The notes beneath the pieces are model-generated. The model searched no databases, had not been told where the DNA came from, and was given only the letters and a program-made list of their open reading frames with translations. Source: Arthrobacter sp. B6 (GTDB lineage: Bacteria; Actinomycetota; Actinomycetes; Actinomycetales; Micrococcaceae). From it: 64,000 nucleotides of DNA. The stretch spans positions 1,648,870 to 1,712,869 of the forward strand of contig NZ_KV467168.1 in NCBI RefSeq assembly GCF_001663775.1, in the 5' to 3' direction. Of this stretch, positions 25,629 through 34,102 are shown one piece after another; position 1 is the first letter of the stretch; the number at the start of each line of letters is the position of its first letter. The translations under genes were made by a program, and so were the position numbers.

Positions 25629-27083
25629 ATGACGCCCGAGCCCCTGGAACGCGAATTCGATGTCATCGTGATCGGCGCTGGCGCCGCTGGCGAAAACGTG
25701 GCAGACCGGGCGGTCCAGGGCGGGCTGACAGCAGTACTGGTGGAGGCCGAACTGGTAGGCGGGGAGTGCTCCTACTGGGCCTGCATGCCGTCCAAAGCCC
25801 TGCTCCGGCCCGGCACAGCCCTCCACGGGGCGCAGACCGTGCCCGGCGCAGAAGAAGCGGTCACCCGAACCCTTGATGCCGCCGCGGTCCTCAAGAGGCG
25901 GGACTACTTCACCTCCAACTGGCAGGACGACGGCCAGGTGAAGTGGGTGGAGGACACCGGGATTGAACTGATCCGCGGCCACGCCTGGATCACCGCCCCG
26001 CGTGCCGTGGAAGCAGCCGGACTCGACGGCAACACCTACCTCCTGAGGGCGCGGCACGCCGTCGTGCTTGCCACCGGCTCCACGCCCAACAGGCCTGCCA
26101 TCGAGGGGCTGGCCGACCAACAGGTCTGGAGCACCCGTGAAGCCACATCAGCCAAGGAGGTCCCGAAACGCCTGGCAGTCCTCGGCGGCGGCGTTGCCGG
26201 CGTTGAGCTGGCGCAGGCTTTCGCCAGGCTCGGCTCTGACGTCACGCTCGTAACCCGGGGCCGGCTGCTGGGCAGCTTCCCCGAGGAAGCCGCCCAACTG
26301 GTGATGGCCGGCCTTCGCGCGGACGGCGTCGAAGTCCGCCTCCACACCAGCACCGAGAGCATCAGCCAAGATGACGACGGCACGTTCACGCTGAGCCTGG
26401 GTGACGGGGCCTCAGTCTCCGCCGACAAGGTCCTGGTGTCCACGGGCCGCCACCCGGCCCTGGAAGGACTCGGGCTGGAAAGCATCGGCCTCGGTGCAGC
26501 CGAGGGGAGTCCCCTGAAGCTGGCAACGGACTCCACCGGGCTGGTGAAGGGCCTGCCCGACGGCGACCCTTGGCTTTACGCCGTCGGCGACGCCGCCGGA
26601 AACAACCTGCTCACCCACCAGGGCAAGTACGAAGCCCGCGCCACAGGGGATGCCATCGCCGCGCGCGCCAAGGGGGAACTGAGCGGAGAGCCGGCGCCTT
26701 GGAGCAGGTACTCGCAGACGGCCAACCGGCACGCCGTACCCACTGTCGTTTTTACTGATCCGGAACTGGCGTCCGTGGGCCGGACACTGGAGCAGGCCAC
26801 GAAGGACGGATACAACGCCACCTCGGTGGAACTGCCCATCAACGTCTCCGGCTCTTCCTTGCATTCCGAGCACTACGAAGGCTGGGCGCAACTTGTGGTC
26901 GACGAGGACCGCCAGGTACTCCTGGGTGCCACCTTCGCGGGCCCCGACGTGGCGGAGTTACTCCATGCCGCCACCATCGCCGTGGTGGGTGAAGTGCCGC
27001 TGGACCGGCTATGGCACGCGGTCCCCTCATACCCCACCATCAGCGAGGTCTGGCTGCGGCTCCTGGAGGATTACGGCCTCTGA
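25629..27083 (+). CDS. FAD/NAD(P) disulfide oxidoreductase (dihydrolipoamide dehydrogenase-like)
   Basis: 484-residue class I pyridine nucleotide-disulfide oxidoreductase. FAD site VIVIGAGAAGENVA (residues 12-25); redox pair in GGECSYWACMPSKALL (C-x4-C); NAD(P) site LAVLGGGVAGVELAQAF; second FAD site LYAVGDAAGNNLLTH. The C-terminal active-site stretch reads SYPTISE, where lipoamide dehydrogenases and mercuric reductase relatives usually have HPT-x-x-E, so the general-base His appears replaced by Tyr. This argues against ordinary lipoamide dehydrogenase activity. No MerA heavy-metal tail. TAGGCT stands six bases before the ATG, so the mRNA is probably leaderless. Substrate unknown. Confidence 0.9.
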   Translation: MTPEPLEREFDVIVIGAGAAGENVADRAVQGGLTAVLVEAELVGGECSYWACMPSKALLRPGTALHGAQTVPGAEEAVTRTLDAAAVLKRRDYFTSNWQDDGQVKWVEDTGIELIRGHAWITAPRAVEAAGLDGNTYLLRARHAVVLATGSTPNRPAIEGLADQQVWSTREATSAKEVPKRLAVLGGGVAGVELAQAFARLGSDVTLVTRGRLLGSFPEEAAQLVMAGLRADGVEVRLHTSTESISQDDDGTFTLSLGDGASVSADKVLVSTGRHPALEGLGLESIGLGAAEGSPLKLATDSTGLVKGLPDGDPWLYAVGDAAGNNLLTHQGKYEARATGDAIAARAKGELSGEPAPWSRYSQTANRHAVPTVVFTDPELASVGRTLEQATKDGYNATSVELPINVSGSSLHSEHYEGWAQLVVDEDRQVLLGATFAGPDVAELLHAATIAVVGEVPLDRLWHAVPSYPTISEVWLRLLEDYGL

Positions 27084-27111
27084 AAGCCTTGGCCAGAACC
27101 CAGGCAGCTAT

Positions 27112-27140
27112 TTGAACTGACCGGTCAGTTTAGTTAGACT
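27112..27140 (+). promoter_or_regulatory. Promoter with TetR operator for the NBD-YhgE-TetR operon
   Basis: -35 TTGAAC (27112-27117), 17-base spacer, -10 TAGACT (27135-27140). A perfect 16-base palindrome AACTGACCGGTCAGTT occupies 27115-27130, overlapping the -35 and most of the spacer. TGACCGGTCA is a common core of TetR-family operators. A TetR gene closes the operon, so autorepression is likely. Confidence 0.8.
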
Positions 27141-27173
27141 GGACGCAGACCATGTCCCTGCGAAAGGCCATCT

Positions 27174-27926
27174 TTGCTCTCCGTACAGCACCTCCACGCG
27201 AAAGGACGCCGGAACGATCTGCTCCCGCCCACCTCACTGCTGGCCCGAAGGGGTGAGTTGCTCCTTGTCTCAGCCGACCGCCAGGACCATCGGACGGCCT
27301 TGGCCCTGACGTTGAGTGGCCGGATGAAGCCCACGCAGGGACGCGTCAGCTGGGACGGGGACGCCGGGATAAAGCGCCGACGCCTGGCCAGTGCCCTGGT
27401 GGACTCCCCCAGCGTCAACGAGCCGGAGCAGCATCTGAGCGTCCGTGACCTTGTGACGGAGGATCTGGCCCTGATCCCGCGCCGTTACCGGGGCGCCCTG
27501 CTCAGCAAGCCGTGGCTCAAGGTCAACAGCTTCGAGGACATCGCGGACCTGTGGACGGAACAGCTGGCCCCGGACCGGCGCGTTGAACTGCTCACTGCCC
27601 TGGCTCTCGCCAACCCGCACACCGACCTGCTGGTGGTCGATTCCCCGGACCGGTTCACTGCCGACACCGCCGACTGGCTGCCTCGCCTTGAGCAGTTGGC
27701 GTCCGACGCCGGGCGGCCGCTGGCCGTCGTCGCCACAGTGGCTGCCATCCCGGCCGGGTGGGCGGGACCGGCGGCAGCCGTCGGCAACGCCGCGGCCATC
27801 AGCGACCACCCCGACGGCGGCGCCGACCAGCATCATGACGGCTTGTCCGGCGCACAGGAAAATGACGTCACCCTTGCTGACGTGGATGAAAAAGACCTCC
27901 TACGCGAAACAGAGGACGCCAAGTGA
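27174..27926 (+). CDS. Degenerate ABC-type ATP-binding protein
   Basis: 250 residues with the outline of an ABC ATPase but without its catalytic motifs. Where Walker A should be, the sequence reads LLLVSADRQDHRTALALTLSG, with no GxxGxGK[ST]. LSGGQ is replaced by LAPDRR. The Walker B strand is DLLVVDSPDR, lacking the following Glu. The flanking GRMKPTQGRVSWDG still matches the post-Walker A segment of true ATPases. The start is TTG at 27174 with GAAAGG seven bases before it. It overlaps the YhgE gene by GTGA. Probably a structural or ATP-independent partner of the YhgE/Pip protein. Confidence 0.8.
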   Translation: MLSVQHLHAKGRRNDLLPPTSLLARRGELLLVSADRQDHRTALALTLSGRMKPTQGRVSWDGDAGIKRRRLASALVDSPSVNEPEQHLSVRDLVTEDLALIPRRYRGALLSKPWLKVNSFEDIADLWTEQLAPDRRVELLTALALANPHTDLLVVDSPDRFTADTADWLPRLEQLASDAGRPLAVVATVAAIPAGWAGPAAAVGNAAAISDHPDGGADQHHDGLSGAQENDVTLADVDEKDLLRETEDAK

Positions 27927-29959
27927 CCGTGCTCCGGCTGGCCCGTTCCGAACTCAAGCGGATGACCGGCGGGCTCCTGCCCAAGCTGACCATCCTGGCA
28001 CTGGTCATGGTGCCGCTGCTCTATGGCGCCGTATACCTCTATGCCAACTGGGACCCTTACGGCAACCTGAACCGGATCGACGCCGCCCTTGTGGTTGAGG
28101 ATACCGGTGCCACGTCCAGCGACGGTTCCGTGCTGCAGGCCGGGACCAAAGTGGCAGACAGCCTGGTGGAGGGCAACGTCTTCAACTGGCAGCCGGTCCC
28201 CACCGCAGAGGAAGCGGATCAGGGCGTCAGCGACGGCAAATACGCGTTCGCACTCAAAATTCCCAAGGACTTCTCCGCGAACCTGGTATCGCCCGGCAGC
28301 TTTGATTCAGCCAGCCAGGCCATGTTGAACGTCACCACCAACGATGCCAACAACTACCTGTTGAGCACCATCGTGGACAAGCTGACCACTTCGGTCCACA
28401 CCACCGTGGCCAAGGATGTGGGCGAGGAAACGGCCAACCGGCTCCTGACCGGGTTCGGCACCATCCATTCCCAGATGGTCAGAGCGGCCGACGGCGCGGG
28501 GCAGCTGGCAGGCGGCGTGGCCACCCTGCGCGACGGGACCGCCACCCTCCATGCGGGCACCAGTGAGCTAAGCGACGGGGCGGGTGAGCTGTACGCGGGG
28601 CAGCTGAAGCTGCGCGACGGGGCCAACCAGCTCACTGACGGGGCGGGACAGCTGAGCAGCGGGCTGTCCCTGCTGAAGGACAAGACCGCCACCCTGCCCA
28701 CCGACTCGCAGACTTTGGCGAATGGCGCGGCCCAGGTAGCCGCCGGAAACGCCCAGCTGAACACCCGGGTCCAGGACATGGTGGCCCAGCTGGATGCCGC
28801 CGACCAGGGGCTCCGGACACGGGTGATCGAATCCAACAGCCGCCTGATCGCGTCGGGCGTGCTGACCCAGGAGCAGGCGGACAGCATCCTGGCGGACTTC
28901 GACGCGGTGGCGGCCTCCAGCCCGGTGGCAGCCGCAAAGAGCCGGATCCAGGCCGACGCCGCGCAGATCCAGCAGCTGGCCGACGGCTCCGAGGCCGTCA
29001 GCGTGGGCGCTGCGCAGCTGGCCGCAGGCACCCCTGCGCTGAAGGACGCCGTGTCCCAGGCTTCCGGCGGGGCAGACCAGCTGCACACCGGCGCGGCCAC
29101 GCTGGCCACCGGCCAGCAGTCGGCCCTGGACGGAGCCGGCAGGCTCGCCGAAGGCGCGCAAACGCTCGACGCCGGCGCGGGGCAACTCGAGGCAGGTGCA
29201 GGCACCGCGGCGGACGGCTCCCGGACCCTGGCCGGCGAAATCTCGAAGGGCGCGGGCCAGGTGCCCAACCCCGACGACCAGCAGAAGAGCAGCCTCTCGG
29301 AGGTGATCGCGGATCCCGTGGCAGTGAGCAACGTGTCCCAGGCGAAGGCCGATTCCTATGGGGCAGGTTTGGCGCCTTTCTTCCTGACCCTGGCCCTGTG
29401 GATCGGCATCTTTATGCTTATCCAGGCAATGCGTCCCATCACCCGGCGGGCCCTGGCTTCAAACGCCCCGGCTTGGCAGATCGCCATCGGCGGCTGGCTC
29501 CCGTTCCTGGCGGTGTCCGTGGTACAGGCCACCCTGCTGACACTGGTGGTGAACCTGGGCCTGGGGCTGAACCCGGCGCATCCCTTGCTGATGTGGCTGT
29601 TTATGCTGGCCGCGGCCATGGCCTTCAGCGCCATCATCCAGGGCGTGGTTGCCCTGCTGGGCTCCCCCGGAAAACTCGTGGTGCTCATTTTGCTGGTCCT
29701 GCAGCTCGTTTCCTCCGGTGGCACCTTCCCGTGGCAGACCACGCCGCAGCCCCTCCACGTTATACATGAGGTCCTGCCCATGGGCTACGTCGTCTCGGGC
29801 ATGCGGCACCTCATCTACGGCGCGGACCTCTCCATGATCATGCCCACGGTATTTGGCCTGCTGGGTTACACGGCGCTGGGTGCTGTGATGTCAACGCTCG
29901 CGGTCCGGAAACGCAAGTACTGGACACTCAAAACGCTGAAGCCCGAGATCGCGGTATGA
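27923..29959 (+). CDS. YhgE/Pip family membrane protein (ABC-2-like)
   Basis: 678-residue membrane protein. The first helix (residues 16-36, LTILALVMVPLLYGAVYLY) is followed by a large extracytoplasmic region. Its middle (about residues 170-440) is built of repeated D/N-GA-x-QL units such as DGAGQLAGG and DGANQL, likely a long helical coil. Five membrane helices follow (about 475-660), as in ABC-2 permeases. YhgE/Pip proteins include the phage infection protein and ESX/type VII-related membrane proteins; a transport role is suspected but not defined. It starts with GTG overlapping the upstream stop and ends in an ATGA overlap with the TetR gene. Confidence 0.9.
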   Translation: MTVLRLARSELKRMTGGLLPKLTILALVMVPLLYGAVYLYANWDPYGNLNRIDAALVVEDTGATSSDGSVLQAGTKVADSLVEGNVFNWQPVPTAEEADQGVSDGKYAFALKIPKDFSANLVSPGSFDSASQAMLNVTTNDANNYLLSTIVDKLTTSVHTTVAKDVGEETANRLLTGFGTIHSQMVRAADGAGQLAGGVATLRDGTATLHAGTSELSDGAGELYAGQLKLRDGANQLTDGAGQLSSGLSLLKDKTATLPTDSQTLANGAAQVAAGNAQLNTRVQDMVAQLDAADQGLRTRVIESNSRLIASGVLTQEQADSILADFDAVAASSPVAAAKSRIQADAAQIQQLADGSEAVSVGAAQLAAGTPALKDAVSQASGGADQLHTGAATLATGQQSALDGAGRLAEGAQTLDAGAGQLEAGAGTAADGSRTLAGEISKGAGQVPNPDDQQKSSLSEVIADPVAVSNVSQAKADSYGAGLAPFFLTLALWIGIFMLIQAMRPITRRALASNAPAWQIAIGGWLPFLAVSVVQATLLTLVVNLGLGLNPAHPLLMWLFMLAAAMAFSAIIQGVVALLGSPGKLVVLILLVLQLVSSGGTFPWQTTPQPLHVIHEVLPMGYVVSGMRHLIYGADLSMIMPTVFGLLGYTALGAVMSTLAVRKRKYWTLKTLKPEIAV

Positions 29960-30681
29960 GCCAGCACTCGCCGGATGCTGGCCTGCCCGGTCCGGCGGAG
30001 CCCGGTGCCGGTCCTGCCAGCCCTGCTCATGCCGGTCCTGCCGGTCCTGCCGGGAAGAAGCTCCGCCCGGCACGGACCAACGCCACCCGGCAGAAGCTCT
30101 TCGACGCGTCCATGGAGCTGATCGGCGAGCGCGGTGTTGCCGGCGTCACCGTGGATGAGATCGCCGCGGCCGCCGGCGTCTCCAAGGGAACCGTGTATTA
30201 CAACTTCGGGAGCAAATCCGACCTGATTGCCCAGCTCCTGCGCCACGGCGTGGACATCCTGAAGGCCCGCCTCGTGGGCGCGGGAAGCGCTGGGGACGCT
30301 GCTGCCGGCACTGCAGGCCAGCCAGCCGGTGATCCGCTCCTGGTGATGGAGGAAATGATCGGCCAGGCCATGGATTTCATGGCCGACTACCCGTCCTTCG
30401 CCCGGCTTTGGGTTAGCGAAAACTGGCGCACGCCCAGCGAGTGGCGGGACACGTTCGCCGAACTCAGGGCCGAGCTGCTGGCTGTGATCGGCGGCGCCAT
30501 CGAGTCCGTGGCAGAGGCATATCCGGTGGACCGGTCCGTCTCCAGGGGCAGCCTGGAAACAGCAATTTTTGGCGCCTGCTTCGTGGTGGGACTGGACAGA
30601 CAGACCTACAACCCCGAACGTACCCGTGACCAAAGTGTTGCAGCAATCTTGGCAATCATGCGCGGCTACGTGCTGAAGTAG
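29956..30681 (+). CDS. TetR family regulator of the YhgE operon
   Basis: 241-residue regulator. The helix-turn-helix covers residues 36-85: ATRQKLFDASMELIGERGV, then TVDEIAAAAGVSKGTVYYNF and GSKSDLIAQLL. The C-terminal ligand domain ends in AAILAIMRGYVLK. The first 33 residues are a Pro/Ala/Gly tail from short DNA repeats around CCGGTCCTGCC, unusual for TetR proteins. It overlaps the YhgE gene by ATGA, so it is made from the same mRNA, whose promoter carries a TetR-like palindrome. Ligand unknown. Confidence 0.93.
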   Translation: MSQHSPDAGLPGPAEPGAGPASPAHAGPAGPAGKKLRPARTNATRQKLFDASMELIGERGVAGVTVDEIAAAAGVSKGTVYYNFGSKSDLIAQLLRHGVDILKARLVGAGSAGDAAAGTAGQPAGDPLLVMEEMIGQAMDFMADYPSFARLWVSENWRTPSEWRDTFAELRAELLAVIGGAIESVAEAYPVDRSVSRGSLETAIFGACFVVGLDRQTYNPERTRDQSVAAILAIMRGYVLK

Positions 30682-30707
30682 CTCCCGTCTCGTGGATGAT
30701 TGATCCC

Positions 30708-31412
30708 ATGCGCCACATGGGTAACAGTGGAAAGTTCGCCTTGATAGCGGCCGTCGCCGCACTGGGCATGCTGGTGCTGACCGCGATCACACTGGAAGAG
30801 GCCGTCATGGTCACTTTCCTCGGGCTCGTGGCTCTGGCCTATATCTCTGCTGTCGCGGAGGTCCTGGCCAGGGGACGCCGCTTCGCCCTGCTGGCTACGG
30901 GGGCGGGCACCAGTCTCACCATTGCCTTTTCACTGGCCTTCATCAGCACGTGGGAGCTGGCATTTGCCGAGGAGTCCTCGTTCCTGGGGACGCCGCTCCC
31001 CACAGGGGATCCGGACAACTACTTTTATTGGGCCGCAGCCTCAGCCGTGGCCACCGTGCTGGTCCTGTTCCTTGGAGCGGCCTGGCCGGCAGGCAGGCGG
31101 CTGGGGGCGGCGGGGCGCAAGCCGTCTCCGACGAAACGCCGGCCTGCGTCGGCTGCCCGCCGGCCCGCTGCCAAGGGCACCACTGCCCAGCGCTCAAGTG
31201 CGCAGCGCACGGCGACCCAACGCGCAGCCAATCAACGAACAGCCAACCGGCGGACGAACGCTCAGGGCAGCACTTCCGGCTCCCGCGCGCCGGCGCGGCT
31301 CCCTGCCGCCGCAGCCAAGCGGCCGCCGTCGTCGTCCGCGTCGCCGGTCCGCAAGCCTGCACCCAAGCCGGCAGCTGAACCGGGCGGCGCCAGGACCTCG
31401 TCCCGGCGCTGA
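30708..31412 (+). CDS. Membrane protein with basic low-complexity tail
   Basis: About 234 residues. Four hydrophobic segments occupy the first 130 residues, e.g. FALIAAVAALGMLVLTAITL and AAASAVATVLVLFLGAAW. The remaining 105 residues form a cytoplasmic tail rich in Arg, Ala, Thr, Gln and Ser with repeats such as TAQRSSAQRTATQRAANQ. I do not know the function. ATGs at 30696, 30708 and 30717 are all possible. The last 151 bases overlap the 3' end of the convergent EamA gene, so one or both tails may be under weak constraint. Confidence 0.7.
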   Translation: MRHMGNSGKFALIAAVAALGMLVLTAITLEEAVMVTFLGLVALAYISAVAEVLARGRRFALLATGAGTSLTIAFSLAFISTWELAFAEESSFLGTPLPTGDPDNYFYWAAASAVATVLVLFLGAAWPAGRRLGAAGRKPSPTKRRPASAARRPAAKGTTAQRSSAQRTATQRAANQRTANRRTNAQGSTSGSRAPARLPAAAAKRPPSSSASPVRKPAPKPAAEPGGARTSSRR

Positions 31413-32287
31413 CGCGGTGCAGAGCCTCCGGTGAGTACCGCCGTCGCCACGCCACCCAGCAGCAGCAGCCCACCTGCGAGCTCGGCGGGGGTCGGCACCT
31501 CCCCGAGCGCCAGCCAGGCAGCGCTCATCCCCACCACTGGCACCAGCAGGGTGAAGGGAACCACGGCCGACGACGGGTAGCTGGCCAGAAGCCGGTTCCA
31601 AATTCCGTAGCCCACCAGTGACGCAAAAATTGCCGTGTACAGTGCGCTGAGGATGGTGGCGGGCTGCAGGTCCGAAAGCGTTCCGAGCACAGCGTCCGGA
31701 CCGTCCACGAGCAACGAAAGCCCGGCGAGGGGCAGCGGAACCAGTGCGCCTGACCAGACGACGAGCCCAAGCCCTGACGCGGCTTTGGCCTGACGGGCGA
31801 TAACGTTTCCGGCAGCCCAGGACAGCGCAGCTCCCAGCACGATGATGAGCGGCAGCAGCGGGGCCACGGCACTGCGGCCCACGGCCACCACTGCCAGGCC
31901 CGCGACGCCAAGAACGACGCCGGCCAACTGGCGGCCACTGGGCCGCTCGCCCAGGAATCCGGCAGCCAGGAGAACAGTCAGCAGCACCTGCGCCTGCAGC
32001 ACCAGGGACGCAAGGCCGGCCGGCATGCCGAGCGCCATCGCGAGGTAGAGGAGGCCGAATTGGCCGGCGCTCATAAAGAGCCCGACGCCGATGATCGCCT
32101 TCCAGCCGACGTCCGGCTTCCTGATAAAGAAAATCCAGGGGAAGACCACCAGGACGAACCGCATCGCCACAAACAGCAGCGGCGGCACCTCACGGCCGTT
32201 GGCATGAAGGCCGAAGTCGATGGCCACAAAGTTCAGTCCCCAGAGAACGGCGACCAGTGCGGCAAGGAGGGAGTGGCGGAGGTTCAC
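31262..32287 (-). CDS. EamA/DMT family transporter
   Basis: 341-residue drug/metabolite transporter superfamily permease with two EamA repeats and ten hydrophobic helices (residues 5-290). It begins LLAALVAVLWGLNFVAIDFG and has PSSAVVPFTLLVPVVGMSAAWLALGE, typical of the second repeat. DMT members export amino acids or metabolites. The last 50 residues are a hydrophilic Gly/Arg/Ala tail that overlaps the convergent gene. The start is GTG at 32287. The LysR regulator diverges 73 bases away and is its likely controller. Confidence 0.92.
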   Translation of the reverse strand: MNLRHSLLAALVAVLWGLNFVAIDFGLHANGREVPPLLFVAMRFVLVVFPWIFFIRKPDVGWKAIIGVGLFMSAGQFGLLYLAMALGMPAGLASLVLQAQVLLTVLLAAGFLGERPSGRQLAGVVLGVAGLAVVAVGRSAVAPLLPLIIVLGAALSWAAGNVIARQAKAASGLGLVVWSGALVPLPLAGLSLLVDGPDAVLGTLSDLQPATILSALYTAIFASLVGYGIWNRLLASYPSSAVVPFTLLVPVVGMSAAWLALGEVPTPAELAGGLLLLGGVATAVLTGGSAPRQRRDEVLAPPGSAAGLGAGLRTGDADDDGGRLAAAAGSRAGAREPEVLP

Positions 32288-32360
32288 TCTCCAACTCTTG
32301 CAGACATGGCCGATGAAGCACCAGCATTGAATTCAACGCAGCACCATGTACGTTTGCTTC

Positions 32361-33269
32361 ATGATCGAAATAGGCTCCCTCCGTGCCTTGGCAGCGATCG
32401 AACAACATGGGTCCGTCGTCGCGGCATCGGAAATCATGGGGTTCAGTCCCTCCGCCGTCTCCCAGCAGATCAAGAAGCTGGAGAAGCAGACCGGATTCGC
32501 TGTCCTGGAACGAAGGGGACGTGGAGTACTGCTGACAGAGCGCGGGCTTACCCTGGCAGCGTACGGCCGCCGCATCCTGTCTGAGCTTGAGGACCTGGAA
32601 TCCACCCTGCTCTCGGACCCGGCCAAACCAACCGGACACTTGAAGTTGGTTTCCTTTTCCACCGCCTGCCGGGGCCTGGTTGGACCGCTCCTGGGAAAGC
32701 TCGCGTCCTCAGGCACGGACCTGGACATCAGCGTGCTGGCGGAGGACCCGCGGGAAGCCGTGGCGCGGGTGGCCAACGGGGAGGCAGACCTGGGGATAGT
32801 GCACAACTGGAATTCCGTTCCGCTGGTGATCCCCGAGCACATGAGGCTTGAGTGGCTGTGCGAGGACATTGCGGACCTGCTGGTGCACAGCAGCCATCCC
32901 TTGGCGGGCCGCGGCCGGGTTGAACCGGCGGACCTCGTGGATGAACAGTGGATCAGCACGCCGCACGGCGCCATCTGCAACGAGGCGCTGTTGCGCATCT
33001 TCGCCGACCTTGGCCGGGTGCCGGACATCAGGGTTTACGATCCCGACTTCGCAACCCATATCTCCCTTGTGGAGCAGGGGGCCGTCGTGGCGTTGGTCCC
33101 CCGGCTCGGCCGGCCGGCACTGCCCCCGGACGTCGCCTTCGTACCCCTGGTCAATCCAGTACAGGTCAGGCAGGTGGGGATGGTTTACCGCCGGACCATG
33201 ACGGCGAGCCCGGGCATCCAGCATGTCGCAGGACTGCTTCGCGAGATCAGTGGGCGCGGGGAACCTTGA
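32361..33269 (+). CDS. LysR family regulator, divergent from EamA transporter
   Basis: 302-residue LysR-type regulator. The helix-turn-helix lies in residues 2-60: SLRALAAIEQHGSVVAASEIMGFSPSAVSQQIKKLEK. A substrate-binding domain follows (GHLKLVSFSTACRGLVGPLL). I choose ATG at 32361 because TACGTT stands exactly six bases before it, matching other leaderless genes here, and because LysR proteins start just before the first helix. LysR genes usually control the divergent neighbour in response to a metabolite. The 3' end overlaps sixA by 23 bases. Confidence 0.93.
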   Translation: MIEIGSLRALAAIEQHGSVVAASEIMGFSPSAVSQQIKKLEKQTGFAVLERRGRGVLLTERGLTLAAYGRRILSELEDLESTLLSDPAKPTGHLKLVSFSTACRGLVGPLLGKLASSGTDLDISVLAEDPREAVARVANGEADLGIVHNWNSVPLVIPEHMRLEWLCEDIADLLVHSSHPLAGRGRVEPADLVDEQWISTPHGAICNEALLRIFADLGRVPDIRVYDPDFATHISLVEQGAVVALVPRLGRPALPPDVAFVPLVNPVQVRQVGMVYRRTMTASPGIQHVAGLLREISGRGEP

Positions 33270-33774
33270 ACTTGGTGATCCGGGCGTCCTGCCCGTCCAG
33301 TTCTGACCAGGATTTGTCGGTTTCCAGGACTGCTAGGGCGCTGGTGGGATACCTGGTGGCAGCGTCCATGTAGGCGTCGTGGTCGGAATCCCGGGAAGCC
33401 AGATGCATGGCCAGGTCCTGCACGCCTGGCATGTGCGAGATGAGCATCAGCGTGGTGACGGTGTCCGGCACATGGTTGATTACCGTGAGCATGCGCAGCG
33501 CGGAGGCGGCGTACAGGCCGTCCTCAAGCTTCGGCGTCGGCGCCTTATCCCCCAGTTCGGAACACACCCAGGTGCAGGTCTGACGCGTCCTGAGGGCGCT
33601 GGAACAGAGGATGAAGTCGGGGACAATGCCGTGCTTGAGCAGCCACCTGCCGGCCAGGGGCGCCTCGCGGTGGCCGCGCTCTTCAAGCGGCCGCTCGTGA
33701 TCCGCAACTCCGCCCGGCCAATCGGCCTTTGCATGCCTCATAATCACCAGGCGTTTGATGTGGTGGTCACTCAT
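33247..33774 (-). CDS. sixA: Histidine phosphatase SixA-type
   Basis: 175-residue branch of the histidine phosphatase superfamily. The catalytic RHG-like motif is LVIMRHAKADW with the phospho-acceptor His11-13 region; the second His is in LMLISHMPGVQDLA, and Arg is in SSALRTRQT. SixA in E. coli dephosphorylates His-containing phosphotransfer proteins, though in actinobacteria the substrate is not established. TAGGCT lies six bases before the ATG, indicating a leaderless mRNA. It overlaps the convergent LysR gene by 23 bases. Confidence 0.92.
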   Translation of the reverse strand: MSDHHIKRLVIMRHAKADWPGGVADHERPLEERGHREAPLAGRWLLKHGIVPDFILCSSALRTRQTCTWVCSELGDKAPTPKLEDGLYAASALRMLTVINHVPDTVTTLMLISHMPGVQDLAMHLASRDSDHDAYMDAATRYPTSALAVLETDKSWSELDGQDARITKFKVPRAH

Positions 33775-34102
33775 CCCCCAAGCCTAGCGCCGCCGTCGAA
33801 CATCAGTGCACGCGTCACGCAGGGCACGCTTTATGCTGGCACCAGAGGCACTCCCCATCAACCGCGCAGGCCAAATACCCGGAGCCGTGAGCGCGCAAAA
33901 GCGTCACACGAAAAAGGCCGCTGCAGCGAAGCGGGACATCCCGAAGGCGCCGTTGTTGCGCGGGCCCACGCCGCCCGGGTTCCCTGGCCGAGCTTGCGAG
34001 GCTAGGGAGGCGGTGGGGAGGGACGAGCGCAGGCGCAGAGGATCGTGCCGCGAAAGCGGCCGTCCCCACTGGAGAAGGCCGCTTTCGCGCGTCGCTTAAG
34101 GA
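33775..34102. other. Intergenic region between sixA and the winged-helix gene
   Basis: 328 bases with no convincing gene. It holds an imperfect palindrome around CCCTGGCCGAGC at about 33984-34010 and the terminator at 34049-34089. A short open frame on the plus strand (33806-34099) is Arg/Ala/Pro-rich, runs into the terminator, and is not believed. Confidence 0.6.
34049..34089. terminator. Terminator of the winged-helix regulator
   Basis: CGCGAAAGCGGCC (34049-34061) pairs with its complement at 34077-34089 around a 15-base loop, 14 bases past the end of the minus-strand gene. Confidence 0.75.

Noticed and set aside
33806..34099. 97-codon open frame on the plus strand
   Set aside because: Arg/Ala-rich composition, no ribosome site, and it runs through the terminator hairpin of the opposite gene.
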